Assembly: GCA_043818215.1 (NCBI GenBank)
Contig: JBDRGC010000315.1
Location: forward strand, 1 to 33,559
From: JBDRGC01 sp043818215
Lineage (GTDB): Bacteria > Chloroflexota > Anaerolineae > Anaerolineales > UBA11858
DNA: 33,559 nt
Reading direction: 5' to 3'
The translations under genes and the position numbers were made by a program. Below are positions 14,713 to 22,001 of the stretch, in pieces. The notes under the pieces were generated by a model, which made no database searches, was not told the DNA's origin, and worked only from the letters and a program-made list of their open reading frames with translations. Numbering within the stretch: the stretch's first letter is position 1; each line of letters starts with the position of its first letter.

Positions 14713-15987
14713 CTACTGGTTCGCGGTTTCGAACCAGCGTTTGAATGAGCCTGTCAGGTCTTTCAAGTCGTGGCGGCCAAAGACTTTAAGTTGGCCTTGA
14801 GTATCCCAAGCACGGGCTAGTTCCTTTTCCAAAATTTCTGGATCATCCATGAGGCAAACCAGACCAGCCCTCGCTTCATCCCCACCAAGTTGCCGAGCAC
14901 GTACATATACTTCAAAAAGATGTTCCTTTGCGTTCCGTTTTTTCGGTGTCGCTTCACAAGAAATAGCAAAAAGTTGGTAGCCATACATCGCAGCTGCATC
15001 TAATTCAAGATTGTCCGTTTTTTCTCGCCAATCTCGATAATATAAATTTTTATCGCTGGATTTAATTTGCTTCTGCTTAGCGATTTGTTGAATACAGGCT
15101 TCACCATGTACCTCAAGCCAAACTCCTCGAAACCACATGTCGCATGAGGTTAGCTTTGGATTGCTAGCATTCGGGCGCAATTTCGCGGCGACTCTATCAG
15201 GAGTTGCCTGACCTGGCCCACCACATAATGTATCAAATGCATCACAAATAGTTTTTAATTGCGGATATTTTGTTAGGTCAGGGAGATTTACAAACTGTTC
15301 TATCTGCATCCACTTTCGCCAATTTCTAAAACTTGTCGGAGAAGGATGGGCTTCAGCGATTGCTGCACATAATTCCAACAGTCCTGGAGTGTTTTCTCGT
15401 AGGGCCCAATCGGGTGTTTTAGATATTCGCTCGTAGCCATGCAAAGCAGCCAATTCATCCAAACTTATTTCCACAACCTGCCGAAGCGCAGGGTTTCGTA
15501 TAATGGGAATAATTTGGGGTGGTGTTGTTCGATGACCATCTACACGCAAAGCTAATCTGCGGGGGTCAAGATACGAGAACACAGGGCGCTGCTGTTTTTT
15601 AGCCAACTCCTGTTCCAGCATCCGGTAAACGTGTACGGCCATCACCTTTGTTCCCCCCGTGTAATTCAGGCCGACGGTCCCATCCAGGGAGTTCTGGCGT
15701 AGAATATCCCGGATGCGAGTTTCGATGCCCAAGTTGTTTGAACTGGGAATCCCTTCCAGCTGGATATTCAAGCCAGGATTCCATTTCAGAAGAGCGGTTT
15801 CCAGTTCTTCGCCCGCACGTTTAGTGCCTCTTGGCCCCTCATCTGGATCGTGAGAGTGAAGCAGCCAGATGGTCGCTCCAGGTTTTGCCAGTAGGCGTGC
15901 GGCGATCAAGTTGGGCAGTGGATTTTTCCCCACCAATAAAAACAAATGATCGCTCTTCAGATTATCTGGTATTCGAATATCAACCAT
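14713..15987 (-). CDS. CARF-PD-(D/E)XK nuclease, Card1/Can2-like type III effector
   Basis: 424 residues. The N-terminal CARF domain runs from HLFLLVGKNPLPNLIAARLL to LNYTGGTKVM (108-116), the cyclic-oligonucleotide loop. A helical middle (170-270) leads to a C-terminal restriction-like domain: GVWLEVHGEA (288-297), LELDAAAMYGYQLFAISCEA (327-346), then YVRARQLGGDEARAGLV. This is the plan of Card1/Can2, which cut DNA or RNA when cA4 binds. D330 and E345 sit where the acidic pair belongs, but the usual E-x-K lysine is missing; K349 or K350 would have to serve. The start is the ATG at 15987 with GGAGA six bases upstream; an in-frame ATG at 16101 is possible. It is first in the operon, just before cas10. 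The second half is more AT-rich than the CARF half. Confidence 0.8.
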   Translation of the reverse strand: MVDIRIPDNLKSDHLFLLVGKNPLPNLIAARLLAKPGATIWLLHSHDPDEGPRGTKRAGEELETALLKWNPGLNIQLEGIPSSNNLGIETRIRDILRQNSLDGTVGLNYTGGTKVMAVHVYRMLEQELAKKQQRPVFSYLDPRRLALRVDGHRTTPPQIIPIIRNPALRQVVEISLDELAALHGYERISKTPDWALRENTPGLLELCAAIAEAHPSPTSFRNWRKWMQIEQFVNLPDLTKYPQLKTICDAFDTLCGGPGQATPDRVAAKLRPNASNPKLTSCDMWFRGVWLEVHGEACIQQIAKQKQIKSSDKNLYYRDWREKTDNLELDAAAMYGYQLFAISCEATPKKRNAKEHLFEVYVRARQLGGDEARAGLVCLMDDPEILEKELARAWDTQGQLKVFGRHDLKDLTGSFKRWFETANQ

Positions 15988-16650
15988 TGTATCTCCAACG
16001 ATATCATACTGTTTTCTTCTCGATTCATCCCTCCACCTCCTCCCAACCATTTCCCAACACCCCAGGATACCCAACTGCGAATCGCGCCTTACACTTGCCA
16101 TAGTGATTCTATCCGCGTTGTCTGCGCCCGTCCGCGATCATTTCGGAATGAGCCAGGGAGTGAGACCAAAAGCCGAGACAGAGCCTGATGATATGTGTTC
16201 CACAAATTGAAGGAGAGAATGGATTGATTTTGAGTACTGTCTGGCCCCGTTGGTTTTTCGCCGCCCTGGTAAGAGCATTTATGAATGACCGAGACTGGAT
16301 CGGAATCGATGAACCAGCGAAAGATAGAGTCGTTATCATTTATAGTAACCATCCCTCGATATCTTTAGGAGAAACGATCCCCAGACCAGCAACATTACTA
16401 TTCCCTTCTCTGGAATGACTTACCCACAATCTTGTGTTTCCAAACGATCAATAACTATAAATTAGTATAGCATAAAATGCGCGTGATTTTGAGGCCAGTT
16501 TATGAATTGCCACCCAATAATCACGATTTTCAGGATAGTTTTTTGATTAATTCTGGAAGTGAACCAAAGAACAGGGGAAATTGATAATCGATTGAAACGT
16601 ATTCGACGACGTACTCTGAAGCTATACTGACAACGGGCATAAAGTACCAT

Positions 16651-16896
16651 TTAATAGGACGCCGCGACGCGGACAAGCGCGGATTTTTTTTGTTTTGTGT
16701 ACTGGTAAACAAAAACTTGAACATAAGTCATTGCGAGCCAGCTTTTCCGGCGAAGCAATCTCCTCCTTAGCGAGATGGAGATTGCCGCATTCCACTGCGT
16801 TCCATTCGCAATGACATATTGTTTAATGTGCTCTTGACGATTGCAGATTTTTTTGGTTCTTTATCCGCGTTATTCCGTGCTCGTCCGCGTCCTATT
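16651..16896. repeat. Nested inverted-repeat element around a REP-like palindrome
   Basis: Left arm (about 16651-16688, AATAGGACGCCGCGACGCGG) and right arm (about 16860-16896, reverse complement AAATAGGACGCGGACGAGC) are imperfect inverted repeats of the TAGGACGCGGA family also seen in the 2404-2521 element. Between them sits the 89-bp palindromic repeat at 16727-16815. One repeat thus lies inside another, about 670 bases before the CRISPR operon start. Confidence 0.6.
16727..16815. repeat. REP-like palindrome, copy A
   Basis: GTCATTGCGA at the left end and CGCAATGAC at the right end are inverted repeats. Inside are GCAATCTCC and GGAGATTGC, a second inverted pair. The 89-base unit matches the 88-base unit at 31499-31586 over its conserved blocks, including the trailing ATAT. 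It is a dispersed extragenic palindrome with no coding capacity. Confidence 0.85.
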
Positions 16897-17044
16897 TCAG
16901 TGCTTCCAAAGTATGACTTTGTGACCGAGTTGAGTATAACTAACAGAAATCACTTGCCGACATTTTGGATAATTCGTACAGCCGTAAAATTGATAGCCAG
17001 CGTTCTTGCCCCGTGTGGCTGCGCGTAAAACCATCGGGATGCCA

Positions 17045-17422
17045 CTATTCCTCCCCCAACTCCTCCACGATCGACTCGAACTGCATCAACGCCGCTTCCA
17101 AATTCCCCACGATCTCCTGGGCCAGCACATCGGGATCGGGGAGATTCTCGGTATCTTCCAGGGATTCATCCTTAAGCCAGAAAATATCCAGACTGACCTT
17201 GTCGCGCGGCATGATTTCATCGTATGTGAAGGCCTTGAAGCGCTCGGTCTCTTCCCGTTGATGACGATTCTCTGGGTTGAAGCACTGGATGAAGTCTTCC
17301 AGGTCGACTTCGCGCATCGGATTGGTCTTCAGGGTGAAATGTTGGTTGGTGCGCAGGTCGTAGATCCAGACTTTATCCGTCCAGGGCTGCTCGCGGCCGG
17401 GGTGTTTGTCGAAGAAGAGCAC
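17045..17422 (-). pseudogene. C-terminal fragment of a type I-like N6-adenine methyltransferase (HsdM)
   Basis: 125 residues. The sequence VLFFDKHPGREQPWTDKVWIYDLRTNQHFTLKTNP, then NPENRHQRE-ETERFKAFTYDE and RDKVSLDIFWLKDESLED, is the characteristic C-terminus of one HsdM/N6_Mtase class. The SAM-binding and NPPF motifs are missing because everything upstream is replaced by an ABC ATPase fragment, which meets it in the same frame across a TAG. The GTG at 17422 is only the first possible start. A 125-residue methylase tail has no expected function, so this is debris of a second, lost restriction-modification locus, distinct in sequence from both intact hsdM genes of the window. Confidence 0.75.
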
Positions 17423-17428
17423 ACTGGC

Positions 17429-17686
17429 CTAGCCCCCGCTGGGGTGCAGGATGCCGGTCAGGATTTTGATGGTGGTGGATTTGCCCGCACCGTTGGGTCC
17501 GATGAAACCGAGTAGTTCGCCTGCTTCCATCTCGAAGGATAGGTCGCGCACCGCTTCGATGGTGGTGTACTCTGGCTTGAAGAGGGCGCGTAGCGATCCG
17601 TCCAACCCGGCGGCTTTGCGCTTGGAGCGGAAGGTTTTTTGCAGGCGGGCGATTTTGATGGCTGGCATTTTGGTGGCTAAATCCAT
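17429..17686 (-). pseudogene. N-terminal fragment of an ABC transporter ATPase
   Basis: 85 residues. After a short leader, IKIARLQKTF and IEAVRDLSFEMEAGELLGFIGPNGAGKSTTIKIL give the start of an ABC ATPase, with Walker A GPNGAGKST; the subtype is that of ABC-2-like exporters with a long N-terminal segment. It stops at LHPSGG followed by TAG. The Q-loop, signature motif and Walker B are absent, while a whole subunit has about 300 residues. The break coincides with the start of the hsdM tail fragment. A working protein is not expected. Confidence 0.8.
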
Positions 17687-17731
17687 TGTGAACTTTCGAT
17701 GAAAGCGGAGGTTGACGGGAAGGTAAGGGTC

Positions 17732-19189
17732 TCAGCTGGCCCGTCCAATCAGTTGGGGCGCTTCAAGGGGACCAAAATCCACGTTGACCCGTGAGTCGAA
17801 ATAGACTTGCTGGTCAACGAAGCGGAAATCGAGCGTGGTGATGAAGGGCGTCTCATACTGGCACAAGGTCAGAGTGAAGGTGTCGGCGGTGCTCCACACC
17901 CCGCTGGCGGTGACTTTGTAGGGATCGGGGTTAGGGTTAGCAATTGTGTTGTGCAAGCTGGCCGTGCCCACTACCCAGGCTTCGATGCCAAAGTTCAGTA
18001 GGTGGGTGCCGCGGCATTTTCCACCCCCGAGCAGCCGATAGGTGAGCGTGTTGGTTTTGAAGTCCAGGCTGAGCGAATGCAGGGTAGCGTGGTTCGTCTC
18101 GAAGCTAAAAACCTGCCCCGAGACGCGTACCGCTTCAGGGCTGGTGCTTGCTCCCTTTGGCGGAAGCAGTCGCAAATCTTGGCAGGTTTGCGTCAAGCTT
18201 TGGGCCGCGGCATCGTCTTCAGGTCGCGCTTTATCCAACATACCAGGCAGTATTTTTTTCCAGACCAGATTCAGGATGGGTTGCATCTCTGCTACACCCG
18301 CAGTGATCGCCAGCACGGCATCTTGCTCGGGCATGACAATGCAAAATTGGCCGAAAGCCCCGTCGCCGCGATAGATGGACGCGGGTTGGCATCGCCAGAA
18401 CTGGTAACCGTAACCCTGCTCCCAATCCGGATTCTCGTCCGGGCCGTTGGAAACCTGTTTGGCAGTGGCGGCCTCGACCCAGGCCGCGGGGATCAACTGC
18501 CGACCCTGCCACTGCCCTTTTTGCAGGTAAAGCTGACCAAAGCGGGCGATATCTTCGGTTTTGATGTTCAGGCCCCAACCGCCAAAATTGACGCCGTTAG
18601 GGTGGCTGTCCCAGACTGCGTCTTCAATACCGAGTGGTTCGAACAGGCGCGGGGTGAGATATTCGACCAGGGTTTGCCCGGTCAGCTTTTGTACGATGGC
18701 CGCCAGCATAAAACTGGCCCCGCTGTTGTAGACAAAATAGGTGCCGGGTTCGTGTTCGACGGGCAATTTCAGGAAGGCCTTGAAGGGATTACGCGCCCGC
18801 ATGATCTGTTCAGTGGTGTCGGTGTGGTGCCCGGTGGTCATCGAGAGCAGGTGACGCACCTGCATGGCGGCCAGGTTGGCGCTGATTTTCTTGGGGGTTT
18901 CATCAGGGAAAAACTTGAGCAGCGGATCTTCCACAGATAGAAAGCCTTCGGAGACAGCCAGACCGACCGCGGTAGATGTAAAACTTTTACTAAGCGAAAA
19001 GAGCATGTGCGGCGATTCGGGTCGGTAGGGGTGCCACCAACCTTCGGCCACCACTACCCCGTGCCGTAATAACATGAAACTGTGCAGGGATTGGATGTGC
19101 TGTTCTACGGCTGTGACGAAATCTTGAATGCCTTCTGAGGCGATGCTTTGTGCTTCAGGGGCGCTGCGGGGGAGAGGTTGAGGGCTCAT
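17732..19189 (-). CDS. Serine hydrolase of the class C beta-lactamase / penicillin-binding family
   Basis: 485 residues. The Ser-x-x-Lys nucleophile motif is SLSK (65-68) in LFSLSKSFTSTAVGLA. LLSMTTGHHTD (114-124) and the tyrosine motif VYNSGASFML (153-162, Y154) follow, as in the PF00144 fold. The core ends near residue 320, and a C-terminal beta-rich lobe of about 160 residues (strands such as TLTLCQYETPFITTLDFRF) completes it. No signal peptide is seen, so it is probably cytosolic. Substrates range from esters to peptides in this family, so antibiotic resistance should not be assumed. The start is the ATG at 19189. Downstream lie the ABC/hsdM fragments, upstream the Roco gene. It looks like chromosomal cargo rather than a defence gene. 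Confidence 0.85.
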   Translation of the reverse strand: MSPQPLPRSAPEAQSIASEGIQDFVTAVEQHIQSLHSFMLLRHGVVVAEGWWHPYRPESPHMLFSLSKSFTSTAVGLAVSEGFLSVEDPLLKFFPDETPKKISANLAAMQVRHLLSMTTGHHTDTTEQIMRARNPFKAFLKLPVEHEPGTYFVYNSGASFMLAAIVQKLTGQTLVEYLTPRLFEPLGIEDAVWDSHPNGVNFGGWGLNIKTEDIARFGQLYLQKGQWQGRQLIPAAWVEAATAKQVSNGPDENPDWEQGYGYQFWRCQPASIYRGDGAFGQFCIVMPEQDAVLAITAGVAEMQPILNLVWKKILPGMLDKARPEDDAAAQSLTQTCQDLRLLPPKGASTSPEAVRVSGQVFSFETNHATLHSLSLDFKTNTLTYRLLGGGKCRGTHLLNFGIEAWVVGTASLHNTIANPNPDPYKVTASGVWSTADTFTLTLCQYETPFITTLDFRFVDQQVYFDSRVNVDFGPLEAPQLIGRAS

Positions 19190-19305
19190 GGGTGTATTCC
19201 GTAGATTTGTTTTCGTTAATGATTGTCAGGTGATGTGCGGTCCAGACATTGGCATCGAAGTAGAGTCCTTCGTCCGTTGCCAGGTCGAACGTAACGGGAA
19301 TTAGC

Positions 19306-21951
19306 TTATTTGAACACCCCGCCCTTCAGCAACGACAAGACTTTGCGCGAAAGGTTGATCACTGGCTCGCCCAGCTTATCCAAATTCTCGGCTGCTTTGA
19401 TCAAACCGTCAATGCTGACCGAATACCATTTCTGATTCGGCTTGGGTTTGATGGCTTCATCCACCAGTTTGCCCAAATCATCGGCTACTTCTGCCGCTTG
19501 TTCTTCAGGCAGGGACTTGTTCATGCTGATAACTGCTTCAGCGAGTTGCTTCAATGTTTCCTTGAGTTCAGCTTGTATGTCAGACGCTTCAGCCTTGTTG
19601 AAGCTATTCTGAATTCTTTGGGTTACCACGTTGTTATCGCCGGAGATTATGTTACTGCTTTCTACGTTGCCACCAATGTAAATATTCGTCACATTTACTC
19701 CTTGCTCTCTTCGCTGAGACTCGCTCTCAATACCACTCAGAACTTCACGGACGTTGACCTTGACCAGTCTCGCCCCGTCTTTGACCAGATGCGTTTCTTG
19801 CCCTTCGCGTTCCAGCATGAGCAAATAATCATATTCGAGCGGTTCTGCATTCGGCGCGCCAGGAACAGGCACCCGTTTCTGCGGATTCAACCCCTTGATC
19901 GATGCATGGATCTCATCCAACTGATAACGGATCGCGGAGAGGGCATCACGGCGGGTGTGTTCGAGACCGCCGATGACAATGGTGATTTTGCGATCTTCGA
20001 TATCGGCTTTGACCAAAGCAATGTTGTCGCCAATTTTGAGCAAGACGCCTGTACGCCAGACATAGCCATTATCAATTTTCTTATTCATGCGGACAATGAA
20101 GCGAGTGATGACGCTAGATGGCAAAACAGGATAGGCGTATTCAAAAGCAGGGATACCATTGAAGTTTAGTTTGGGTTCATCTTTGGGCAGCAGATCAGGA
20201 ACCAGGAATTTCTTGTCCGATTCGATGTCGTAGCAAAGTTCAAATTTTTTCATCATATCCACGATGAAGAGACGTTTGTCACGCGGATATTCGGGCAGGT
20301 TGAGGATTTCGTTGAGCATGGAGACAATGAGCACGCCTTTATTTTGGAACAAGGCGCGGGAGTTAATGATTTTATAGACCCCATTGGTGACCCATTTCGG
20401 GTTGAGAATACCGAGTGCTTCGAGGCGCGGATCATCCTGAAAGTGCAGGACAACGCCCAAGTCGTGCAGGAAGCCAATCAATGTGCGTTGACTGGTCTCG
20501 TCGCTGACTTCGTTTTTGGCACACAGTTCGAGATATTTATCGTGTGTGATGAAGTTTTGCTCCCGTCCTATCCGCTCCAGCTCGTTTTTAACCGTAAACC
20601 AGGTTTCAGGGAGTAGATCACGGACATGCGGCAGGTTGTTGACTTGCTCGGTGATGGCAGCTTTGAGTTCTTCAATGCCTGCACCTGTGGCAGCGGATGT
20701 TTCAAGGATACCGACAATGTTGGGATATTTCTTCTGTAAGCCCGTGCGGTCAATATCGAGCGGGTGCTGGTCAATTTTGTTGCCGACGATCAAGATGGGT
20801 GATTCACCACCAAAAGACTGAATGATTTTAAGCCAATATTCCACCCGATTATCTTCTTGGGAATTGCGCGAATCAAGTATTAATAAGTATAAACTTCGCC
20901 TAGTAAGGAAAAACTGGTGAGTAGCATGCATAATTTCCTGCCCACCAAAATCCCAAAGGTTTAATTGGATTTTTGATTCTTGATTTACGACCTTGGATTG
21001 TTTATTAGGGACTTGCCAACGATCAATGGAAATACCTTCAGTAATAGGCTCACTATCATCAAAGTCGTTTTTTACAAGACGTTTTATTATTGAAGTTTTT
21101 CCAACACTACTTTGTCCGACGACAATGATTTTTATCTCGTTTAATGGTTTCTTCTTTTCACCAAGCAGTGAAAAATAATAATTTAGAATTGATTTAGGAT
21201 CGCTGACTTTTTCAAGAATTTCTGGAGGAATTGGAAGAGAATTTCCACGCAAATCAAGATATCTTAAACTTGTAATATTATTAATCTCAAGAGGCAATGC
21301 CGTTACACGTGCTGATTTAGGCACTGGATGGTGTATTTCCGCGAGGCGATTAACTATTTCGTCTCGCCCTGGGAATATTGTTGTAGTCCCTAGGGAAAAA
21401 TATTCCAGTTTACTTAGTCTTCCCAATTCAGGCGGTAATCTTTCCAAATTATTTCCACTGAATTTAAGGTATTTAAGAGTTCTAAGTTCGCCAATTTCTG
21501 AAGGTATGGAGTTAAGCCCTACTTCAAGATCTAAGTAAATTAACTTTTGTAAATTTCCTATTTCGTTCGGCAAATATTTAATCGTGAAATTGCTTATGAA
21601 AGTAAGAGCTTCAAGGTTTTCGAGCCTCAATATCGCACTTGGGAATCTTGAAAAATTACCAAATACCCACAAATATTTTAAGTTTGTCAGATTTGCTATT
21701 TCTTCAGGCAGTTCAGATAAATCATCTGAAGACAATAACAGGAAATTCAGATTGTAAAGTTTTCCAATCCCGCGAGGAATTTTTGCTATATTTTTTCCTC
21801 TGATATGCAATTCTCTTAGCAAGGGTAGATGGCCAATTTCAGGAGGAATAAAAATAAAGTTATCAACCGTTTCATCAGTAAGGTGCAGTACTGAAGATTT
21901 TTTCTTGTATGCGTCCTTAATAACATTCAACGCATAAAATCTTTCTAGCAT
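19306..21951 (-). CDS. Roco protein: leucine-rich repeats, Roc GTPase and COR domain
   Basis: 881 residues. About eight leucine-rich repeats (35-245; units such as LPPELGRLSKLEYFSL) lead into a Roc GTPase: P-loop GQSSVGKTS (279-287), DFGGQE (334-339) and NKID (391-394). A COR domain (about 455-700, including LGVVLHFQDDPRLEALGILNPKWVTNGVY) follows. The tail has VNVTNIYIGGNVESSNIISG (about 745-765) and a helical end. Roco proteins are nucleotide-controlled dimers that sense and signal. Bacterial members often carry effector tails; no TIR, protease or kinase is recognisable here. It lies directly downstream of hsdR, within the restriction locus. The leucine-rich-repeat and Roc part is AT-rich, the COR and tail G+C-richer, so the gene looks mosaic near 20870. 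A defence role is inference from position. Confidence 0.85.
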   Translation of the reverse strand: MLERFYALNVIKDAYKKKSSVLHLTDETVDNFIFIPPEIGHLPLLRELHIRGKNIAKIPRGIGKLYNLNFLLLSSDDLSELPEEIANLTNLKYLWVFGNFSRFPSAILRLENLEALTFISNFTIKYLPNEIGNLQKLIYLDLEVGLNSIPSEIGELRTLKYLKFSGNNLERLPPELGRLSKLEYFSLGTTTIFPGRDEIVNRLAEIHHPVPKSARVTALPLEINNITSLRYLDLRGNSLPIPPEILEKVSDPKSILNYYFSLLGEKKKPLNEIKIIVVGQSSVGKTSIIKRLVKNDFDDSEPITEGISIDRWQVPNKQSKVVNQESKIQLNLWDFGGQEIMHATHQFFLTRRSLYLLILDSRNSQEDNRVEYWLKIIQSFGGESPILIVGNKIDQHPLDIDRTGLQKKYPNIVGILETSAATGAGIEELKAAITEQVNNLPHVRDLLPETWFTVKNELERIGREQNFITHDKYLELCAKNEVSDETSQRTLIGFLHDLGVVLHFQDDPRLEALGILNPKWVTNGVYKIINSRALFQNKGVLIVSMLNEILNLPEYPRDKRLFIVDMMKKFELCYDIESDKKFLVPDLLPKDEPKLNFNGIPAFEYAYPVLPSSVITRFIVRMNKKIDNGYVWRTGVLLKIGDNIALVKADIEDRKITIVIGGLEHTRRDALSAIRYQLDEIHASIKGLNPQKRVPVPGAPNAEPLEYDYLLMLEREGQETHLVKDGARLVKVNVREVLSGIESESQRREQGVNVTNIYIGGNVESSNIISGDNNVVTQRIQNSFNKAEASDIQAELKETLKQLAEAVISMNKSLPEEQAAEVADDLGKLVDEAIKPKPNQKWYSVSIDGLIKAAENLDKLGEPVINLSRKVLSLLKGGVFK

Positions 21952-22001
21952 TATTCATCATCCTTTTAGTCAGAATGCACAACGATTCCCGGGACTGGAG
22001 T

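Larger units (their letters stand above)
16102..17044. other. Long non-coding spacer upstream of the type III-D operon
   Basis: No frame here looks coding. It holds AT-rich sequence (16380-16660), a CCGCG-rich repeat fragment (16113-16140), a nested repeat (16651-16896) and the leader of the operon that starts at 15987. An operon promoter must lie here, but I see no convincing -35/-10 pair; TATACT on the minus strand near 16468-16463 is the best -10 and lacks a clear partner. Confidence 0.6.

Noticed and set aside
16188..16418. Possible 76-residue plus-strand gene
   Set aside because: No start signal, no family resemblance, and it lies in a repeat-bearing spacer.
17732..19189. Calling this an antibiotic-resistance beta-lactamase
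   Set aside because: The fold is shared by esterases and peptidases; there is no signal peptide, and the extra C-terminal lobe is not that of AmpC.
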